Shown: positions 12,672 to 16,155 of the stretch, piece by piece
How positions within the stretch are numbered: the stretch's first letter is position 1
Layout of the letters: each line of letters starts with the position of its first letter
DNA from: Nitriliruptorales bacterium
Lineage (GTDB): Bacteria; Actinomycetota; Nitriliruptoria; Euzebyales; Egibacteraceae
DNA length: 16,155 nucleotides
NCBI GenBank assembly: GCA_007119305.1
Contig: SKPY01000318.1
Location: forward strand, 1-16,155
Reading direction: 5' to 3'
Notes under the pieces: model-generated
Databases searched by the model: none
Told to the model about the DNA's origin: nothing
The model's input: only the letters and a program-made list of their open reading frames with translations
Translations under genes and position numbers: made by a program

Positions 12672-15092
12672 GTGACCGTGCAACGTTCCCTCCTCGACGC
12701 TGACAACATCGTGGAGGTCGACATCGCCGAGCGCATGGAGCGCTCGTTCCTCGACTACTCCATGAGCGTGATCGTCGGCCGCGCCCTGCCCGACGTGCGC
12801 GACGGCCTGAAGCCCGTGCAGCGGCGGATCCTGTTCGCGATGTGGGAGGCCGGCCTGCGGCCCGAACGGCCGTACCGCAAGTGCGCGAGTGCCGTCGGCG
12901 ACGTGATGAAGAAGTACCACCCGCACGGCGACTCATCGATCTACGAGGCGCTCGTGCGCATGGCGCAGGACTTCACCACGCGCGAGCCGCTCGTGGACGG
13001 GCACGGCAACTTCGGCTCGATCGACGGCGACGCCGCCGCGGCCATGCGCTACACCGAGGCGCGCCTGTCGCCCATCGCGATGGAGCTGCTCGCCGGCATC
13101 GACGAGGACACGGTCGACTTCGCACCCAACTACGACGGGTACGAGCAGGAGCCGGTCGTCCTGCCCGCCCGCTTCCCCAACCTCATCGTCAACGGTGCGT
13201 CGGGCATCGCCGTGGGCATGGCGACGAGCATCCCCCCGCACAACCTCGGTGAGGTCATCGACGCGTGCCTGCTGCTGATCCGCAAGCCCGAAGCGGGCCT
13301 CGAGCAGCTCATGCGCAAGGTGCCCGCCCCCGATTTCCCGACGGGCGCCCGCATCGTTGACACGCCCGGCATCCGTGACGCCTACCTCACCGGACGCGGG
13401 TCGATCACGATGGAGGCCGTCGCAGCCACCGAGACGCGCGCCGGGGGGCTGCCCCGCATCGTGATCACCGAGATCCCCTATCTCGTGAACAAGGCGACGC
13501 TGCTCGCGAAGGTCGCCGAGCTCGTCAAGGACAAGAAGGTGGCCGGCATCCGTGACCTGCGCGACGAGTCGTCGCGCGACGGCATGCGGGTGGTCATCGA
13601 GCTCAAGCGCGGTGAGGACCCCGCCCGCACGCTGGCCCGCCTCTACCAGCTCACCGAGCTGCGCACCAACTTCAACGTCAACCTCGTCGCCCTGGCGCCC
13701 AGCCGCGCGGGCGCCGCCCCGCAGCCGCGCACGCTCGGGCTCAAGGACGCCCTCGAGCACTACCTCAGCCACCAGCGCAGCGTGCTCACCCGGCGCACCA
13801 CCTACCGCCGCGACAAGGCTGCGGAACGGGCGCACATCCTCGAGGGCCTGCTCATCGCCCTCGACCACCTCGACGAGGTCATCGCCTTGATCCGTGGCTG
13901 CCAGACCCCCGACGAGGCACGCGGCGAGCTGATCGCGCGCTACGAGCTGTCCGAGCGCCAGGCCACGGCCATACTCGACATGCAGCTGCGGCGCCTGGCG
14001 GCGCTCGAGCGCGCGAAGATCGCCGAGGAGCACCGCGACCTGCTCGCGCTCATCGCCGAGCTCGACGCGATCCTGGCCGACGCGAGCAAGCTCGACGCCC
14101 TGCTGGCCGAGGAGCTCAAGGCGCTCAAGGCCAAGCACGGCAACCCCCGCCGCAGCCGCATCGCCGGCCAGGGGCAGGGCCAGGCCGACGACGCACTGGC
14201 CGACGCGGCGCCGCCCGCGCTCGAGGCGCAGGCCGTGACCGTGTACGTCACGCGCGGCGGGTACCTGAAGCCGGTGGCCGAGCGGCGCACACCCGCGGCG
14301 CACAACGCCCCCCGCGACCCGCTGGCCGCGGTCGTGCGCGCCAGCACCGAAGACACGCTGCTCCTGGTCGACGCGGACGGCAACGGTTGGCGCATCGCGC
14401 TCGCCGACGTGCCCGTGACCACGATGCGCCAGCGGGGGACGACGATCGCACAGTTGCTCGGCGACGGTCCGCAGGCCGACATCATCGCTGCGGTGCCGCT
14501 CCGCGACGACGTGGAGAGCGTGCTCACGGTGTCCGCGGGCGGGCTCGTCAAGCGCAGCGTCCGGGCGGAGTTCGAGGGGCGAACTCGGTCGCTGGTGGCC
14601 GCCGGGGTACGCGACGGCGATGCCCTCGTGGCGGCGCTCGCCTGCAACAGCGGCGACCACGTCCTGCTCGCGCACGACGGCGGCCTCGTCACGCGCTTCG
14701 CGGCGGAGGAGGTGCGCCCGATGGGGCGCAGCGCCGCCGGTGTCGCCGGCATGAAGGTCGGCAAGGGACAGGCGGTCGTCGCCGCGAGCGTGCTGCCCGG
14801 CGGGAGCGACGAGGGACAGGCGGTGATCACGCTCGCCGCCGACGGCTCCGCCAAGCGCACGCCCTTCCACGAGTACCCGGTGAAGGGCCGCGGCGGCAAG
14901 GGCGTGCAGACCGGCACCGACCGGCTCGCATGGTGCGGGGTCGCCGCGTCGCTCCAGGTGCCCACCGCCGCGCAGGAGGTCGTCGTGCTGCGGGCTGCCG
15001 AGACCAAGCCCGCACGGCGTACCGGGCGCGCGACGGCGACGCTCGCGGCGGTTGCGGGCCCGGTGACGGGCGTGCCCGGCAACGGCAGCTAG
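12672..15092 (+). CDS. parC: Type IIA topoisomerase subunit A (ParC/GyrA2-like)
   Basis: The DNA cleavage and rejoining subunit (806 aa), partner of the ParE-like protein. The winged-helix breakage domain has YSMSVIVGRALPDVRDGLKP, the quinolone-determining segment HPHGDSSIYEALVRMAQDF (Ser88, Glu92 at the usual resistance positions, both wild-type-like), and the catalytic Tyr127 in AMRYTEARLS. Tower and coiled-coil regions follow, with LSERQATAILDMQLRRLAAL. The C-terminal domain (about 520-785) is a beta-propeller with repeated VYVTRGGYLKPV-like strands. The loop after blade 1 (about 533-547) lacks the QRRGGKG GyrA box needed for DNA wrapping and negative supercoiling, favouring topoisomerase IV. 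A KGRGGKG string occurs later (738-744) but in a different blade. The GTG at 12672 begins MTVQRSLLDADNIVEVDIAE; upstream only a weak ribosome site is seen. Confidence 0.9.
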   Translation: MTVQRSLLDADNIVEVDIAERMERSFLDYSMSVIVGRALPDVRDGLKPVQRRILFAMWEAGLRPERPYRKCASAVGDVMKKYHPHGDSSIYEALVRMAQDFTTREPLVDGHGNFGSIDGDAAAAMRYTEARLSPIAMELLAGIDEDTVDFAPNYDGYEQEPVVLPARFPNLIVNGASGIAVGMATSIPPHNLGEVIDACLLLIRKPEAGLEQLMRKVPAPDFPTGARIVDTPGIRDAYLTGRGSITMEAVAATETRAGGLPRIVITEIPYLVNKATLLAKVAELVKDKKVAGIRDLRDESSRDGMRVVIELKRGEDPARTLARLYQLTELRTNFNVNLVALAPSRAGAAPQPRTLGLKDALEHYLSHQRSVLTRRTTYRRDKAAERAHILEGLLIALDHLDEVIALIRGCQTPDEARGELIARYELSERQATAILDMQLRRLAALERAKIAEEHRDLLALIAELDAILADASKLDALLAEELKALKAKHGNPRRSRIAGQGQGQADDALADAAPPALEAQAVTVYVTRGGYLKPVAERRTPAAHNAPRDPLAAVVRASTEDTLLLVDADGNGWRIALADVPVTTMRQRGTTIAQLLGDGPQADIIAAVPLRDDVESVLTVSAGGLVKRSVRAEFEGRTRSLVAAGVRDGDALVAALACNSGDHVLLAHDGGLVTRFAAEEVRPMGRSAAGVAGMKVGKGQAVVAASVLPGGSDEGQAVITLAADGSAKRTPFHEYPVKGRGGKGVQTGTDRLAWCGVAASLQVPTAAQEVVVLRAAETKPARRTGRATATLAAVAGPVTGVPGNGS

Positions 15093-15133
15093 CTCGTCCC
15101 GGGCCGGGCGTCGCGCACCGGCGCCGGCGGGCT

Positions 15134-15139
15134 TACGAT
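15134..15139 (+). promoter_or_regulatory. Candidate -10 box for ppk2
   Basis: TACGAT fits the TANNNT pattern and lies 40 nt before the ppk2 ATG, giving a leader that contains the strong ribosome site AAGGAGGG (15166-15173). No clear -35 is seen. Confidence 0.4.
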
Positions 15140-15179
15140 GAGCCCACCCATGGGGTATCGGCGCGAAGGAGGGTGCTCG

Positions 15180-16001
15180 ATGAGCATCGACGAGGCAGCC
15201 CCGCAGCGCAGCAAGCGCGTCAGCAAGAAGGCGTACGAGCGGAAGCTCGCCGAGCTGCAGGTGGAGCTGGTCAAGCTCCAGGAGTGGGTCCGCGAGCAGG
15301 GACTCAAGGTGGTGGTCGTGTTCGAGGGCCGCGACGCGGCCGGCAAGGGCGGGGCGATCCAGCGCATCACCGAGCGCACGAACCCCCGCGTCGTGCGGGT
15401 CGTCGCGCTGCCGGCCCCCAACGACCGGGAGCGCACCCAGTGGTACTTCCAGCGCTACGTCCAGCATCTCCCGGCGGCGGGCGAGATCGTGCTGTTCGAC
15501 CGCAGCTGGTACAACCGGGCGGGCGTCGAGCGTGTCATGGGGTTCTGCACCGAGGACGAGTACCGCGAGTTCCTGCGCTCCTGCCCGGAGTACGAGCGGA
15601 TGCTCGTGCGCTCGGGCATCCACGTGATCAAGTACTGGTTCTCGGTCTCGAACGAGGAGCAGGAGCGCCGCTTCCGGTCGCGCATCTCGGACCCGACCAA
15701 GCGCTGGAAGTTCAGCGAGATCGACCGGCAGAGCTGGACGCGCTGGCTCGACTTCTCCAAGGCCAAGGACGAGATGTTCGCCCACACTGATATCAAGCAG
15801 GCCCCCTGGTACGTCGTGGACTCGGAGATCAAGCGCAACGCGCGGCTGAACTGCATCGCGCACCTGCTCAGCGAGTTCGACTACAAGGACCTCACGCCGG
15901 ACCCCATCGAGCTCCCACCACGCCCGGAGTCGCGCGGCTACGTGCGGCCGCCGATCACCGACCAGACCTACGTGCCTGACATCTGCGCCGATCTGCAGTG
16001 A
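15180..16001 (+). CDS. ppk2: Polyphosphate kinase 2 family protein
   Basis: A cytoplasmic P-loop kinase (273 aa) that transfers phosphate between polyphosphate and nucleotides, typically making ATP or GTP from the diphosphate and polyphosphate. The single-domain length fits short (class I type) PPK2 proteins. Visible motifs: Walker A GRDAAGKGG (residues 50-58, Lys56), RVVALPAPNDRERTQWYFQR, Walker B DRSWYNRAGVERVMGF (Asp107), the lid region with ISDPTKRWKFSEIDRQSW, and the C-terminal APWYVVDSEIKRNARLNCI typical of the family. The ATG at 15180 is set by AAGGAGGG 6 nt upstream; an in-frame ATG at 15138 precedes this site and is rejected. Its stop overlaps the start of a sodium-coupled transporter gene by 4 nt. 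Nucleotide preference (ADP, GDP or NMP) cannot be read from sequence alone. Confidence 0.94.
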   Translation: MSIDEAAPQRSKRVSKKAYERKLAELQVELVKLQEWVREQGLKVVVVFEGRDAAGKGGAIQRITERTNPRVVRVVALPAPNDRERTQWYFQRYVQHLPAAGEIVLFDRSWYNRAGVERVMGFCTEDEYREFLRSCPEYERMLVRSGIHVIKYWFSVSNEEQERRFRSRISDPTKRWKFSEIDRQSWTRWLDFSKAKDEMFAHTDIKQAPWYVVDSEIKRNARLNCIAHLLSEFDYKDLTPDPIELPPRPESRGYVRPPITDQTYVPDICADLQ

Positions 16002-16155
16002 CGCAGCGCGAGCAGTGGGGCACCCGCGCCGGGTTCATCCTGGCCGCGGTCGGCTCGGCCATCGGTCTGGGCAACATCTGGCGCTTCCCCTACGTCGCCT
16101 ACGACTCGGGCGGCGGGGCGTTCATCGTGCCCTACCTCGTCGCCCTGCTCACCGC
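15998..16155 (+). CDS. Sodium-dependent transporter, SNF/NSS family (partial, 3' end outside window)
   Basis: The first 52 residues of a LeuT-fold sodium symporter. After MTQREQWGTRAGF, the first membrane helix reads ILAAVGSAIGLGNIWRFPYV, the hallmark unwound TM1 segment that binds sodium and an amino-acid-like substrate, followed by DSGGGAFIVPYLVALL of TM2. The GTG start at 15998 shares four bases (GTGA) with the ppk2 stop codon, so the two genes are probably translationally coupled. The substrate is unknown; bacterial members carry amino acids or related solutes. The gene is cut by the window end, not broken. Confidence 0.9.
   Translation, partial: MTQREQWGTRAGFILAAVGSAIGLGNIWRFPYVAYDSGGGAFIVPYLVALLT

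Noticed and set aside
14883..14903. KGRGGKG string as a GyrA box
   Set aside because: It lies in a later propeller blade, where other A subunits have similar strings. The position after blade 1 where the real box sits does not match.
12933..15863. 976-codon open frame antisense to parC and ppk2
   Set aside because: It spans two well-supported genes and the space between them; it is a GC-driven shadow without domain motifs.

Overview
The window is a gene-dense, very GC-rich stretch of chromosome. GTG starts, TANNNT-like -10 boxes close to start codons, terminators without a T-run, and a sigma-70 factor beside a parE/parC-type topoisomerase pair all suggest a member of the Actinomycetota. As I recall, hrdB lies near the parE and parC homologues in Streptomyces. 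The class cannot be fixed from sequence alone. The osmolyte transport genes and the acidic lipoprotein would suit a salt-tolerant organism, possibly a deep-branching lineage; this is inference. No rRNA, tRNA, CRISPR or insertion sequence was seen.

Region 1 (1-1252): a minus-strand group-2-like sigma-70 factor, with a strong hairpin after its stop and an ECF-type promoter pattern (GGGAAC-N18-GTT) upstream. Region 2 (1253-4751): dapC, dapD and dapE on the plus strand cover the succinylase branch of diaminopimelate and lysine synthesis. DapD has the E. coli length and sequence type, and DapE carries an extra N-terminal DUF2007-like domain. Region 3 (4752-5435): a 58-residue single-pass membrane microprotein converges on an 88-residue minus-strand hypothetical protein, followed by a divergent intergenic region with a nested inverted repeat.

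Region 4 (5436-9029): a type IIA topoisomerase B subunit (ParE-like) interrupted by a 559-residue intein at the Mg-binding DxD motif. The intein has splicing blocks, two LAGLIDADG motifs and, between them and the N-terminal splicing block, an XRE-like helix-turn-helix. Region 5 (9031-12594): a glycine-betaine-type ABC importer with a lipoprotein binding protein and one polypeptide that fuses permease, ATPase and a CBS region. Region 6 (12672-15092): the partner A subunit (ParC-like, no canonical GyrA box). Region 7 (15180-16155): a PPK2 polyphosphate kinase overlapping by 4 nt the start of a sodium-dependent SNF-family transporter that runs off the window.

Together these are housekeeping functions: transcription initiation, cell-wall precursor and lysine synthesis, chromosome decatenation, osmoprotection and phosphate/energy metabolism. 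The unusual parts are the HTH-bearing intein, the two protein fusions and several structured intergenic regions.
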